Positions 34,978 to 44,017 of a stretch of DNA of 64,000 bases are shown here, piece by piece. The stretch covers positions 1 through 64,000 of the forward strand of contig CBDASJ010000001.1 in NCBI GenBank assembly GCA_965199555.1, read 5' to 3'. Source of the DNA: LMUY01 sp965199555. Its GTDB lineage: Bacteria > Pseudomonadota > Alphaproteobacteria > Acetobacterales > Acetobacteraceae. How positions within the stretch are numbered: position 1 is the first letter of the stretch; each line of letters begins with the position of its first letter. The notes beneath the pieces were generated by a model that was not told the DNA's origin, searched no databases, and saw only the letters and a list, made by a program, of their open reading frames with translations. Made by a program: the position numbers and the translations under genes.

Positions 34978-35798
34978 CGAACCGGTACGCGGTGATCGGG
35001 CGGCCGATCGGGCATACGAAATCGCCGCTGATCCATCGTGCGTTTGCCGCGGCGACAGGGCACGCGATCGAGTATGACGCGATCGAGGGGATGGTTGGCG
35101 GCTTCGCCGCAGCGGTCGATGGGTTCCGGGCGGCCGGCGGCCTCGGGCTGAACGTCACCACGCCGTTCAAGCTGGACGCGTTTGGGTATGCGACGGAGTT
35201 GCGGCAGCCGGCGCGGCTGGCGGGCGCCGTGAATGCGATGAAGTTCGAGGGCGGCCGGGTGATTGCCGACAACTTCGACGGCATCGGCTTGGTCAACGAC
35301 ATCCAACGCAATTTGGGCTTCGCGATGGCCGGGCGGCGCGTGCTGATGCTGGGGGCGGGCGGCGCGGTGCGCGGGGCGTTGCATCCATTCCTGGCGCAAG
35401 GGCCGGCGGTGTTGGTGGTCGCCAATCGGACGGTCGATAAAGCGCGGGCGCTGGCGCGTGAATTTGACGCGCATGGTGCCGTGCTTGCCGCGGGTTATGA
35501 CGAGTTGGCGGGGTTGGGCGGCTTCGACCTCGTGGTCAATGGGACGTCGACAAGCCTGCATGGCGAGGCGCCGCCGGTCGGCGCCGGCAGTTTCGGGGCG
35601 TCATGCCTGGCGTATGACCTCAGCTATGGCCGGGGGCTGACGCCGTTCCTGCGGGTGGCACGGGCGGCGGAGGCGGCCAGGCTGGAGGACGGCGTGGGCA
35701 TGCTGGTGGAGCAGGCGGCGGAGGCCTTTGCGTGGTGGCGCGGCGTGCGGCCGCATACTGCCGGGTTGATCGAGCAACTCCGGGTGCCGCTGCGCTAG
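34974..35798 (+). CDS. aroE: Shikimate dehydrogenase
   Basis: NADP-linked reduction of 3-dehydroshikimate to shikimate in aromatic amino acid synthesis; 274 residues. NVTTPFKLDAF (about 55-65) holds the catalytic Lys, LGAGGAVRGAL (about 124-134) is the nucleotide loop, and DGVGMLVEQAA the C-terminal signature. Two usual motifs are altered: HTKSP instead of HSxSP at about 14-18 and NFDG instead of NTDG at about 100-103. Such changes in the substrate pocket could widen specificity toward quinate (inference). GTG start 34974 overlaps the previous stop. Confidence 0.88.
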   Translation: MTNRYAVIGRPIGHTKSPLIHRAFAAATGHAIEYDAIEGMVGGFAAAVDGFRAAGGLGLNVTTPFKLDAFGYATELRQPARLAGAVNAMKFEGGRVIADNFDGIGLVNDIQRNLGFAMAGRRVLMLGAGGAVRGALHPFLAQGPAVLVVANRTVDKARALAREFDAHGAVLAAGYDELAGLGGFDLVVNGTSTSLHGEAPPVGAGSFGASCLAYDLSYGRGLTPFLRVARAAEAARLEDGVGMLVEQAAEAFAWWRGVRPHTAGLIEQLRVPLR

Positions 35799-37147
35799 GC
35801 GGCGGCGATGTGCGTTGCCAGGCTGGCGCATTGGCGGCGGATGTCGGGGACGGAGGTGATTTCCCACCAAAGGCCGCGGGTCAGCGGGCCGAGCGCGTAG
35901 AGTTGCGGCGTTGCCGTGCCGTTGGGTCGCAGGAGCTCGCCCGTGGGGGTGACATCCAGGCCGAGCTTCAGCGCGTCCGGCCGGGCCAAGTTCTGGGCGA
36001 GCAGGGACTGCACCAGCGGGTCGTCGCTGCGGGTCACGTCGGAGGCCGGGCCGGTGCAGTTGATGACCCGGGCGGCACCCATCCGGATGGATCGGGAGCT
36101 GCCGCGCGGAGTGTAGACGATCGAGGCTTCGCCGGGGCCGGCGGTCAGGGCCTGGATGCGGGCGGCGGTGGTTCGCAGTTGACCGCTGGCGCGCGCCGCG
36201 TCGAGCCGGGCTGCCACGGCGGGGGCGATCCGATGGCGGTGTACGTCCCACCACGGTCGCGCGTGGCGCAGGAAGCGGCGGCGCTCCACCTGGGACGCCG
36301 CACGCCAAATGTCCTGGATGCGGGGGCGGACGCCGTCCATGACGGCCTGCCACGGCATGCCGCGCGTTGCGGCGTCCCGGGCGTCCTGACGCAGATGTCG
36401 CAACTGGTTGGAGAAGGGCGTGCCGGTCGCGTCGGACGCGGGGAATGGCTTGTGCGGGCCCGGCACGTGGGCGTGCGGGACAAGCCCGCGGCGTGAGATC
36501 GCCTGGATGGAACCGCGATGGCCGGCATCGAGCAGGGAGATGACGGTGTCGACCATGGTCAGCCCGGTGCCGACCAGGAGCACCGGCCGGTCCGGATCAA
36601 GCCCGGCCAGGGCGTCCGGCGCCCACGGGTCGCCACGGTAGAAGGGGCCGGCGATGAACGCCTCGTCGGCGCCGGGCAGTTGGTGTGGCGGCGGGTTGCC
36701 GGTGGCGAGGACGATCCGGTCGGCGTGGATGCTGCGCCCATTGTCGAGGCGGAGCAGGCTTTTGCCCGGTGCCATGGTGATGGCGGTGGCCGCGGCGGTC
36801 ACTCGGTCCAGGCGGTCCGGTGCGCCGCGCATGGCGGCGTCCAGGCGGTCGCGGACGTAGCAGCCGAACAGCCAGCGCGGCACGAAGTCGTCCGGGTTGC
36901 CGCCGTGTCCGGCGGCATGGAGCCATTGGAGGAAATCGTCCGCGTTGTCGGCAAAGGCGCTCATCCGGCCGGCGGGGACGTTCAACCGGTGGTTCGGGTT
37001 GTGTGTGGAATAGGCGACGCCGTGTCCCCACGGGTGTTCCCGCTCCACCAGGATGACGTTCGGCGCCGAGGCCTGCCGGAGCAGGTTCAGCGCGAGGAGG
37101 GTGCCGCTGAACCCACCTCCGACAATCGCGACGGTGTGCCGTGCCAT
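35795..37147 (-). CDS. FAD/NAD(P)-binding protein
   Basis: Flavoprotein-like protein of 450 residues. The N-terminal GGGFSGTLLALNLLRQA is a dinucleotide fold, followed by HPWGHGVAYST and HRLNVPAGRMSAF (about 42-66), the pattern of the NAD_binding_9 / YdhS-like family; a second fold PVLLVGTGLTMVDTVISLL is at about 180-198. The reaction is unknown. Its stop overlaps the convergent aroE stop by 4 bases. Confidence 0.8.
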   Translation of the reverse strand: MARHTVAIVGGGFSGTLLALNLLRQASAPNVILVEREHPWGHGVAYSTHNPNHRLNVPAGRMSAFADNADDFLQWLHAAGHGGNPDDFVPRWLFGCYVRDRLDAAMRGAPDRLDRVTAAATAITMAPGKSLLRLDNGRSIHADRIVLATGNPPPHQLPGADEAFIAGPFYRGDPWAPDALAGLDPDRPVLLVGTGLTMVDTVISLLDAGHRGSIQAISRRGLVPHAHVPGPHKPFPASDATGTPFSNQLRHLRQDARDAATRGMPWQAVMDGVRPRIQDIWRAASQVERRRFLRHARPWWDVHRHRIAPAVAARLDAARASGQLRTTAARIQALTAGPGEASIVYTPRGSSRSIRMGAARVINCTGPASDVTRSDDPLVQSLLAQNLARPDALKLGLDVTPTGELLRPNGTATPQLYALGPLTRGLWWEITSVPDIRRQCASLATHIAAA

Positions 37148-37240
37148 GAAGTCCCTTGCCGTGCCATTCAGGCGGAGAGCGGTCCCGCTGTCGAACGGAG
37201 TTGGTGATCGCAGCGCACGGTGACGTCAAGCAACTCGAAG

Positions 37241-37261
37241 ATTAACCGCAGGACAGTTAAT
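37241..37261. promoter_or_regulatory. Inverted repeat upstream of pdhA
   Basis: ATTAAC-N9-GTTAAT, 21 bases, in an A/T-rich island within the 210-base gap between the FAD protein and pdhA. It is followed by TGTTG...CAACA (37261-37283) around a repeated ATTGC. It probably belongs to the pdh promoter and an operator; no clear -35/-10 pair could be fixed. Confidence 0.4.
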
Positions 37262-37357
37262 GTTGCTATTGCATTGCACAACAACGATTTTCCGCCGCCA
37301 TCTTGTCGCACGCCGCCACCGGGGCTAGGTGGATGGGAGACAAGGCGGGGGCGGACC

Positions 37358-38371
37358 ATGGCGCAAGCAGTCGATAAGACGAGGCGTGGCAAACTCACGA
37401 ACAGCCCGGAGCTGTCGCGCGAAGGCCTGCTTAAAGCCTATGGCGACATGATGCTGATCCGCCGGTTCGAGGAAAAGGCCGGGCAGCTTTACGGCATGGG
37501 GCTGATCGGCGGTTTCTGCCATCTTTACATCGGGCAGGAGGCGGTGGTCGTCGGCGTGCAGGGCGCGTTGAAGGATGGCGATCAGGTCATCACCTCCTAC
37601 CGCGACCATGGGCACATGCTGGCGACGGGGATGGAGCCGCGCGGCGTGATGGCGGAGCTGACGGGGCGCTCGGGCGGCTATTCCCGGGGGAAAGGCGGCT
37701 CCATGCACATGTTCAGCAAGGAAAAGCATTTCTACGGCGGCCACGGCATCGTCGGTGCGCAGGTCAGCCTGGGCACCGGGCTGGCGTTTTCCGATTGGTA
37801 TCGCGGGTCCGATCATGTCTGCGTCACGTATTTCGGCGACGGTGCGGCCAACCAGGGGCAGGTGTTCGAGAGCTTCAATTTGGCGGCGCTGATGAAGCTG
37901 CCCTGCATCTACGTGATCGAGAACAACAAGTACGGCATGGGCACCAGCGTGGAGCGGGCAACGGCCTCGCGCGACCTGTCGAAGAACGGGTCGCCCTGGG
38001 CCATGGCCGGTGCGGCGGTGGACGGCATGGACGTGGCCGCGGTGCGGCAGGCGGCGGAGGTGGCGGTGGCGCATTGCCGGGCCGGCAACGGGCCGTATTT
38101 GCTGGAAATGAAGACGTATCGCTATCGCGGCCATTCGATGTCCGACCCGGGCAAGTACCGCACCCGAGAGGAAATCCAGAAGATGCGCGGCGAGCGCGAC
38201 TGCATCGAACAGGCGCGGCATATCCTGATGGAGATGGGCGTCGGCGAGGATGCGCTGAAGCAGATCGACACCGAGGTGAAGGCCCGGGTGAACGACGCGG
38301 CGGAGTTCGCCCAGTCGAGCCCGGAGCCGGATGTGAGCGAGCTGTGGACCGACATCCTGGTGGAGGGCTGA
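37358..38371 (+). CDS. pdhA: Pyruvate dehydrogenase E1 component, alpha subunit
   Basis: Thiamine-diphosphate E1-alpha, 337 residues, first enzyme of the complex oxidising pyruvate to acetyl-CoA. ThDP motif GDGAANQGQVFESFNLAALMKLP...ENNKYGMGT (about 164-200) and the YRYRGHSMSDP phosphorylation-loop region are typical. ATG 37358 follows an AAGGCGGGGG stretch; longer in-frame starts would add non-conserved residues. It heads pdhA-pdhB-pdhC-lpdA. Confidence 0.96.
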   Translation: MAQAVDKTRRGKLTNSPELSREGLLKAYGDMMLIRRFEEKAGQLYGMGLIGGFCHLYIGQEAVVVGVQGALKDGDQVITSYRDHGHMLATGMEPRGVMAELTGRSGGYSRGKGGSMHMFSKEKHFYGGHGIVGAQVSLGTGLAFSDWYRGSDHVCVTYFGDGAANQGQVFESFNLAALMKLPCIYVIENNKYGMGTSVERATASRDLSKNGSPWAMAGAAVDGMDVAAVRQAAEVAVAHCRAGNGPYLLEMKTYRYRGHSMSDPGKYRTREEIQKMRGERDCIEQARHILMEMGVGEDALKQIDTEVKARVNDAAEFAQSSPEPDVSELWTDILVEG

Positions 38372-38376
38372 ACAGC

Positions 38377-39717
38377 GTGTCGACGCAAATTCTGATGCCG
38401 GCGCTGTCCCCGACGATGACGGAAGGCAAGCTGGCCCGCTGGCTGAAGAAGGTGGGCGAGGACGTGCGCGCCGGCGACGTGATCGCGGAGATCGAGACCG
38501 ACAAGGCGACCATGGAAGTGGAGGCGGTGGACGAAGGCACGCTGTCCAAGATCCTGGTGGAGGAAGGCACCGACGGGGTGGCGGTGAACACGCCCATCGC
38601 GGTGCTCGGCGAAGGCGAGGCAGAAGCCGCGGCGCCCCCGACAGCAGAAGCGCCGCAGAAGCTGGAGCCGAAGCGGCCGGCAGAAACCACGGCGGCTACC
38701 CCGGCCTTGGCGCCGGCAGCGCCCGAGCAGCAGTGGGGTGCCACCGCCAGCGTGACGGTGCGGGAAGCGTTGCGCGACGCCATGGCGCTGGAAATGCGCC
38801 GCGACGGAGACGTGTTCCTGCTGGGCGAGGAAGTGGCGCAGTATCAGGGCGCGTACAAGATCAGCCAGGGGCTATTGGACGAGTTCGGGCCGCGCCGCGT
38901 CATCGACACGCCGATCACGGAACATGGCTTCACCGGCATGGCGGTGGGTGCGGCGATGACCGGGTTGCGCCCGATCGTCGAGTTCATGACGTTCAACTTC
39001 GCCATGCAGGCCATCGATCAGATCATCAATTCCGCGGCCAAGACGCTGTACATGTCCGGTGGCCAGATGGGCTGCCCCATTGTGTTCCGCGGCCCGAACG
39101 GTGCCGCCAGCCGCGTCGCGGCGCAGCACAGCCAATGCTATGCGAGTTGGTACGCGCACGTGCCCGGCTTGAAGGTGGTTGCCCCGTGGAGCAGCGCGGA
39201 CGCCAAGGGGCTGCTGCGGTCGGCCATCCGCGACCCCAACCCGGTGATCGTGCTGGAGAACGAGATCCTATACGGGCAGAGCTTCGAATGCCCGACGGAT
39301 GCGGACTTCATCGTGCCTATCGGCAAGGCGAAGATCGAGCGGCCGGGAAAGGACGTCACGATCGTCGCGTTTTCCATCATGGTCGGCGTGGCAATGAAGG
39401 CGGCGGAGGCGTTGGCGGAACAAGGCATCGATGCGGAGGTGATCAACCTGCGCTCGCTGCGGCCGCTGGACACGGCCACGATCGTGGAAAGCGTGAAGAA
39501 GACCAACCGGGTGGTGAGCGTGGAGGAGGGCTGGCCGTTCGCCGGGATCGGCGCGGAAATCGCCATGCAGGTGATCGAGCATTGCTTCGACTGGCTGGAC
39601 GCGCCGCCGGTGCGGGTGAACGGGCTGGACGTGCCGCTGCCGTATGCCGCCAACCTGGAAAAGCTGGCGTTGCCGCAGCCCGAATGGGTGGTCGAAGCCG
39701 TGAAGAAGATCGTCTGA
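38377..39717 (+). CDS. pdhB: Pyruvate dehydrogenase E1 component, beta subunit with lipoyl domain
   Basis: E1-beta of 446 residues. Residues 1-80 are a biotinyl/lipoyl domain (ILMPALSPTMTEGKLARW; lipoyl Lys in ETDKATMEVE) joined by an Ala/Pro linker to the transketolase-like core (about 115-446; LGEEVAQYQGAYKIS). This fusion is the usual alphaproteobacterial arrangement. The GTG at 38377 has GGAGGG upstream and directly precedes the lipoyl domain. The stop overlaps the pdhC start (TGATG). Confidence 0.95.
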   Translation: MSTQILMPALSPTMTEGKLARWLKKVGEDVRAGDVIAEIETDKATMEVEAVDEGTLSKILVEEGTDGVAVNTPIAVLGEGEAEAAAPPTAEAPQKLEPKRPAETTAATPALAPAAPEQQWGATASVTVREALRDAMALEMRRDGDVFLLGEEVAQYQGAYKISQGLLDEFGPRRVIDTPITEHGFTGMAVGAAMTGLRPIVEFMTFNFAMQAIDQIINSAAKTLYMSGGQMGCPIVFRGPNGAASRVAAQHSQCYASWYAHVPGLKVVAPWSSADAKGLLRSAIRDPNPVIVLENEILYGQSFECPTDADFIVPIGKAKIERPGKDVTIVAFSIMVGVAMKAAEALAEQGIDAEVINLRSLRPLDTATIVESVKKTNRVVSVEEGWPFAGIGAEIAMQVIEHCFDWLDAPPVRVNGLDVPLPYAANLEKLALPQPEWVVEAVKKIV

Positions 39718-41015
39718 TGCCGACGAACATCCTGATGCCGGCGCTGTCCCCGACGATGACGGAGGGCACGCTGGCGCGTTGGCTGAAGAAGGAGGGGGAG
39801 AGCGTCGCCGCCGGGGACGTGATCGCCGAGATCGAGACCGACAAGGCCACCATGGAGGTGGAAGCGGTCGACGAGGGCGTGCTCGGCAAGATCCTGGTGG
39901 CCGAGGGCACGGCTGGCGTGCAGGTCAACGCGCCGATCGCCATCCTGGTGGAGGATGGCGAGGCGGTTCCGTCGGAGGCGAAGGCCCCTGCAGCCGCGGT
40001 GGCGCAGCCCGTGACGCAAAACGCGGGTCGTGCGCCGGAGCCGGCTGCGGCCCCTGCCCCGCCGAAACCGGCGGCGAACGGCCATGATGCGGCGACGCGC
40101 TTGTTCGCCTCGCCCTTGGCCCGGCGCATGGCGCAGCAGGCCGGCCTTGCGCTAGACGGAATCAAGGGTAGCGGACCGAATGGGCGCATCATCAAGGCGG
40201 ATGTGGAGGCGGCCCAGGCGGCCGGCGGCTCCGCTGTGCCGAAGCCAGCGGCGGCGCCGGCGGCAGCAGCGACACCAGCGCCGACGCCTGCGCCTGCGCG
40301 CGCAGTGGTGATTGCCGGGGCGCACAAGCTGGTTCCGCATACCAACATGCGCAAGGTGATCGCCCGGCGCCTGACCGAGGCGAAGCAGAGCGTTCCGCAT
40401 TTCTACGTCAGCGGGGATATCGAGATCGACGCGCTGATGAAGCTACGGGCTGAGCTGAACGCGAAGACGCCTAAGGACGGGCCTACCGCATTCAAGCTGT
40501 CGGTCAACGATCTGGTCATCAAGGCCGCGGCGGTGGCGCTGCGCCGTATCCCCGCGGCCAACGCGAGTTGGACCGATGAGGGCGTGGCGGTGTACGACGA
40601 CGTGGACATCAGCGTCGCGGTGGCGACCGAGGGTGGGCTGATCACGCCGATCATCCGCCGGGCGGACCAGAAGGGCGTCGCCACCATCAGCAACGAGATG
40701 AAGGATCTCGCGGCCCGGGCGCGGGCCGGCAAGTTGAAGCCGGAGGAGTTCCAAGGGGGTGGGTTCTCCATCTCCAACCTCGGCATGTACGGGGTGAAAT
40801 CGTTCTCGGCGATCATCAATCCACCGCAGGGTGGCATCCTGGCGGTGGGCGCGGGCGAAGCGCGGCCGGTGGTGAAGGATGGCGCCCTGGCGATTGCCAC
40901 GGTGATGACCTGCACGCTGTCCGTGGACCATCGCGTGGTCGATGGCGCCGTTGCGGCGGAATGGCTGGCCGCGTTCAAGGCGATCGTGCAGGACCCGCTA
41001 AGCCTGATGCTTTAA
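39717..41015 (+). CDS. pdhC: Dihydrolipoyl acetyltransferase (E2)
   Basis: E2 core of the complex, 432 residues: one lipoyl domain (1-80, Lys in ETDKATMEVE), Ala/Pro linker, peripheral-subunit-binding domain (about 120-160; ASPLARRMAQQAG), second linker, and catalytic domain (about 200-432) ending with the HxxxD site VDHRVVDGA. Its lipoyl domain is nearly identical to that of pdhB, suggesting recent duplication or gene conversion. Confidence 0.95.
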   Translation: MPTNILMPALSPTMTEGTLARWLKKEGESVAAGDVIAEIETDKATMEVEAVDEGVLGKILVAEGTAGVQVNAPIAILVEDGEAVPSEAKAPAAAVAQPVTQNAGRAPEPAAAPAPPKPAANGHDAATRLFASPLARRMAQQAGLALDGIKGSGPNGRIIKADVEAAQAAGGSAVPKPAAAPAAAATPAPTPAPARAVVIAGAHKLVPHTNMRKVIARRLTEAKQSVPHFYVSGDIEIDALMKLRAELNAKTPKDGPTAFKLSVNDLVIKAAAVALRRIPAANASWTDEGVAVYDDVDISVAVATEGGLITPIIRRADQKGVATISNEMKDLAARARAGKLKPEEFQGGGFSISNLGMYGVKSFSAIINPPQGGILAVGAGEARPVVKDGALAIATVMTCTLSVDHRVVDGAVAAEWLAAFKAIVQDPLSLML

Positions 41016-41022
41016 CCGCAAG

Positions 41023-41046
41023 CCCTTTCCCGCTGGCGGGAAAGGG
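41023..41046. repeat. REP-like palindrome, variant (TTT form)
   Basis: Perfect 11-base arms CCCTTTCCCGC / GCGGGAAAGGG with a 2-base centre, 8 bases after pdhC. Its flank GGGTGAGGGTGG (41049-41060) is the reverse complement of the flank of the next copy, so the two form a mirrored pair. Confidence 0.8.
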
Positions 41047-41085
41047 TTGGGTGAGGGTGGTTGCCGCCCGAGATCCCATAGCGTG

Positions 41086-41128
41086 GCCACCCTCACCCCG
41101 GCCCTCTCCCGCCAGCGGGAGAGGGAGA
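41086..41128. repeat. REP-like element, 43-base unit with palindrome 41102-41125
   Basis: The 43 bases, including the perfect palindrome CCCTCTCCCGC-CA-GCGGGAGAGGG and the left flank GCCACCCTCACCCCGG, are identical to 50424-50466. It lies 20 bases before lpdA, within the pdh operon. Confidence 0.85.
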
Positions 41129-41148
41129 ATGATGCGGAGCATCGACCC

Positions 41149-42528
41149 ATGCCTGACCAATTCGACCTGATCGTCATCGGCGGCGGACCAGGCGGCTATG
41201 TGGCCGCCATCCGCGCGGCTCAGCTTGGCATGAAGACCGCGGTGGTGGAGCGCGAGCATCTCGGCGGTATCTGTCTGAACTGGGGCTGCATCCCGACCAA
41301 GGCGCTGCTGCGGTCCAGCGAGATCAACCATCTGCTGCACAATCTGCCGGAGTTCGGCTTTGCCGCGGACAACATCCGCTTCGACCTGCCGGCCGTGGTG
41401 AAGCGCTCGCGCGGCGTGGCCAAGCAGCTTGCGTCTGGCGTCGGGCATTTGCTGAAGAAGAACAAGGTGACCGTGGTGATGGGCGCCGGCAAGCTGGCCG
41501 GGAAGAACACGGTGGCGGTCGGCGACAAGACGCTGGCGGCGCCGCACATCATCCTGGCCACCGGCGCGCGTGCGCGGCAACTGCCCGGGCTGGAAGCGGA
41601 CGGCAAACTGATCTGGTCCTATCGCGAGGCGATGGTGCCGCCGTCCATGCCGAAATCGTTGCTGGTCATCGGCTCCGGTGCGATCGGCATCGAGTTCGCG
41701 TCGTTCTTCCGCAACATGGGCGCCGAGGTCACCGTGGTGGAGGTGCTGGACCGCGTGCTGCCGGTGGAGGATGCGGAGATCAGCGCCTTCGCGCGCAAGG
41801 CGTTCGAGAAGCAGGGCATGAAGATCATCACCGGCGCGAAGGTGACCGCGGCGAAGAAGGCCGCAGACAGCATCACCGCCACGATCGAGGTGGGCGGCAA
41901 GACGCAGGACATCACGGTGGACCGCGTCATCTCCGCCGCCGGGATCGTGGGGAACGTGGAGGACCTTGGGCTGGAAGGCACCAAGGTGGTGGTGGAGCGT
42001 ACCCATGTGGTGATCGACGAGTTCTGCCGCACCGGGGAACCCGGCGTGTACGCGATCGGCGACATCGCCGGGGCGCCGTGGCTGGCGCACAAGGCCAGCC
42101 ACGAAGGCGTTATCTGCGTGGAGAAGATCGCAGGGTTGGACGTGCACCCGATCAACTGGTCCAACATCCCCGGCTGCACCTATTGCCGGCCGCAGGTGGC
42201 CAGTGTCGGGCTGACGGAAGCGCGCGCGAAGGAGGCCGGGCACGCGGTGCGGGTGGGACGTTTCCCCTTCATCGGCAACGGCAAGGCTATCGCCATGGGT
42301 GAATCGGAGGGCATGGCGAAAGTGGTGTTCGACGCCGGGTCCGGCGAGTTGCTGGGCGCGCATCTGTGCGGTGCCGAGGTGACGGAGATGATCCAGGGCT
42401 ATGCCATCGCGCGGACGCTGGAAACGACCGAGACCGACCTGATGCATACCGTGTTCCCGCACCCGACCGTTAGCGAGACGATGCACGAGGCGGTGCTGGA
42501 CGCTTACGGCCGCGCCATCCATTTCTGA
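41149..42528 (+). CDS. lpdA: Dihydrolipoyl dehydrogenase (E3)
   Basis: FAD disulfide reductase, 459 residues, re-oxidising the lipoyl arms of E2. FAD fold VIGGGPGGYVAAIRAAQLG (about 9-27), redox disulfide GGICLNWGCIPTK (about 39-51), NAD fold VIGSGAIGIEFASFF, and the C-terminal HTVFPHPTVSE with the catalytic His-Glu. ATG 41149 is 130 bases after pdhC, behind the pair of palindromic repeats. Confidence 0.95.
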   Translation: MPDQFDLIVIGGGPGGYVAAIRAAQLGMKTAVVEREHLGGICLNWGCIPTKALLRSSEINHLLHNLPEFGFAADNIRFDLPAVVKRSRGVAKQLASGVGHLLKKNKVTVVMGAGKLAGKNTVAVGDKTLAAPHIILATGARARQLPGLEADGKLIWSYREAMVPPSMPKSLLVIGSGAIGIEFASFFRNMGAEVTVVEVLDRVLPVEDAEISAFARKAFEKQGMKIITGAKVTAAKKAADSITATIEVGGKTQDITVDRVISAAGIVGNVEDLGLEGTKVVVERTHVVIDEFCRTGEPGVYAIGDIAGAPWLAHKASHEGVICVEKIAGLDVHPINWSNIPGCTYCRPQVASVGLTEARAKEAGHAVRVGRFPFIGNGKAIAMGESEGMAKVVFDAGSGELLGAHLCGAEVTEMIQGYAIARTLETTETDLMHTVFPHPTVSETMHEAVLDAYGRAIHF

Positions 42529-42556
42529 GGCGCACGGGGCGGCTGCCACAGACGGG

Positions 42557-43897
42557 CTGCCGTCGCCGCATCTGCAATGGGCGGCCCTGGCGATCCTGCT
42601 GGGGCTGGTCATGGCGGTGTTGGACAGCGCCATCGCCAACATCGCGCTGCCCACCATCGCGCGGGACCTGAACGTCACGGATGCGGCGTCCATCTGGGTG
42701 GTGAACGCCTACCAGCTTGCCTTGACGATGGTGTTGCTGCCGCTGGCGTCGCTGGGCGAGGTGGTCGGCTACCGCCGGGTGCATATCTGTGGGCTGGCGC
42801 TGTTCGTGGTGGCGTCGCTGCTGTGCGCCTTGTCGGGAAGCCTGTTGCTGTTGACGCTGGCGCGCGTCCTGCAAGGGCTGGGCGCGGCCGGGATGCTGAG
42901 CGTGAACGTGGCCCTGGTCCGCTTCGTGTATCCGCGGCATCGGCTGGGCCGCGGCATCGGCATCAACGCGATGGTGGGGTCGGCGGCGACGGCGGTGGGG
43001 CCGACTGTGGCGTCCGCCATCCTGTCCGTGGCGCACTGGCCGTGGCTGTTCGCGGTGAACGTGCCGATCGGGCTGTTCGCGCTGGCCGTGGCGTGGCGGG
43101 CGTTGCCGCACACCGCCGCGTCCCCTGCCCGGTTCGACGTGGCCAGCGCGGTGCTGAGCGCGGCGTCGTTCGGCCTGCTGATCAGCGGCGTGGACGGGCT
43201 GGCGCATGGCCAAGCGGCTTGGCTGGTGGCGGCCGAACTGGCCGGCACCGTGGTGGCCGGGACGGCGCTGATCCGCCGGCAAGGCACGCTCACCGCCCCC
43301 CTGCTGCCGGTGGATTTGTTGCGGGTGCCGTTGTTCACGCTGTCGGTGGCTGGGGCCATTTGTTGTTTTGCCGCGCAAGGCCTGGCCTACGTAGCGATGC
43401 CGTTCCTGTTGCAGAACGGGTTCGGGTTCAGCCAGGTCAACACCGGGCTGTTGCTGACGCCGTGGCCGCTGGCGGTGGCGTTGATCGCGCCGCTGGCCGG
43501 GCGGCTGTCGGACCGGTTCCCGCCTGCCATCCTGGGCGGCATCGGGCTGGCCGCCATGGCCGTGGGCCTGGTGCTGATGGCAACGCTGCCGGCGCACCCG
43601 TCCGACCTGGCCATCGTGTGGCGGACAGGGTTGTGCGGGCTGGGATTCGGGTTCTTCAACTCGCCGAACAACCGGGCGATGATCGCTGCGGCGCCGGTGC
43701 ATCGCAGCGGCGGCGCGAGCGGCATGGTAGCCACTGCCCGGCTGCTGGGGCAGACGATGGGGGCGGCGCTGGTGGCGTTGTGCTTCGAACTGACGCCGAG
43801 CCATGGGGCGCCGGCGGCGCTGCTGCTGGGTGCGGCGTTCGCAGCGGCCGCGGCGGCGGCCAGCATGATGCGGCGCTTCGCGAGCCCGGCCGGCTAG
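42557..43897 (+). CDS. MFS transporter, DHA2-like; no ordinary start codon
   Basis: Inner-membrane transporter, paralogue of the gene at 23909-25282 (shared SIWVVNAYQLAL, LTPWP and RFP/RYPPAILGGIG strings). Homology covers the first span (LQWAALAILLGLVMAVLDS), whose beginning lies upstream of the first in-frame ATG (42611). No ATG, GTG or TTG is in frame before that; CTG 42557 is the likeliest start, with ATT 42521 over the lpdA stop as another choice. If 42611 were used, the protein would lose most of its first helix. The export substrate is unknown. Confidence 0.75.
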   Translation: MPSPHLQWAALAILLGLVMAVLDSAIANIALPTIARDLNVTDAASIWVVNAYQLALTMVLLPLASLGEVVGYRRVHICGLALFVVASLLCALSGSLLLLTLARVLQGLGAAGMLSVNVALVRFVYPRHRLGRGIGINAMVGSAATAVGPTVASAILSVAHWPWLFAVNVPIGLFALAVAWRALPHTAASPARFDVASAVLSAASFGLLISGVDGLAHGQAAWLVAAELAGTVVAGTALIRRQGTLTAPLLPVDLLRVPLFTLSVAGAICCFAAQGLAYVAMPFLLQNGFGFSQVNTGLLLTPWPLAVALIAPLAGRLSDRFPPAILGGIGLAAMAVGLVLMATLPAHPSDLAIVWRTGLCGLGFGFFNSPNNRAMIAAAPVHRSGGASGMVATARLLGQTMGAALVALCFELTPSHGAPAALLLGAAFAAAAAAASMMRRFASPAG

Positions 43898-44017
43898 GCG
43901 GCCCCTGCCCTGCCGGCGTGCTGGATTTCGGCCTGACCCCGTGCTGCTATCGGGTATCGCTGCGGGAGGGTTCGGGATGGTGACGCTTCAGGGGAACGGC
44001 GCCGGGGCTTCGGGCCG

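Noticed and set aside
37241..37261. CtrA site (TTAA-N7-TTAA)
   Set aside because: The TTAA spacing is eleven, not seven.
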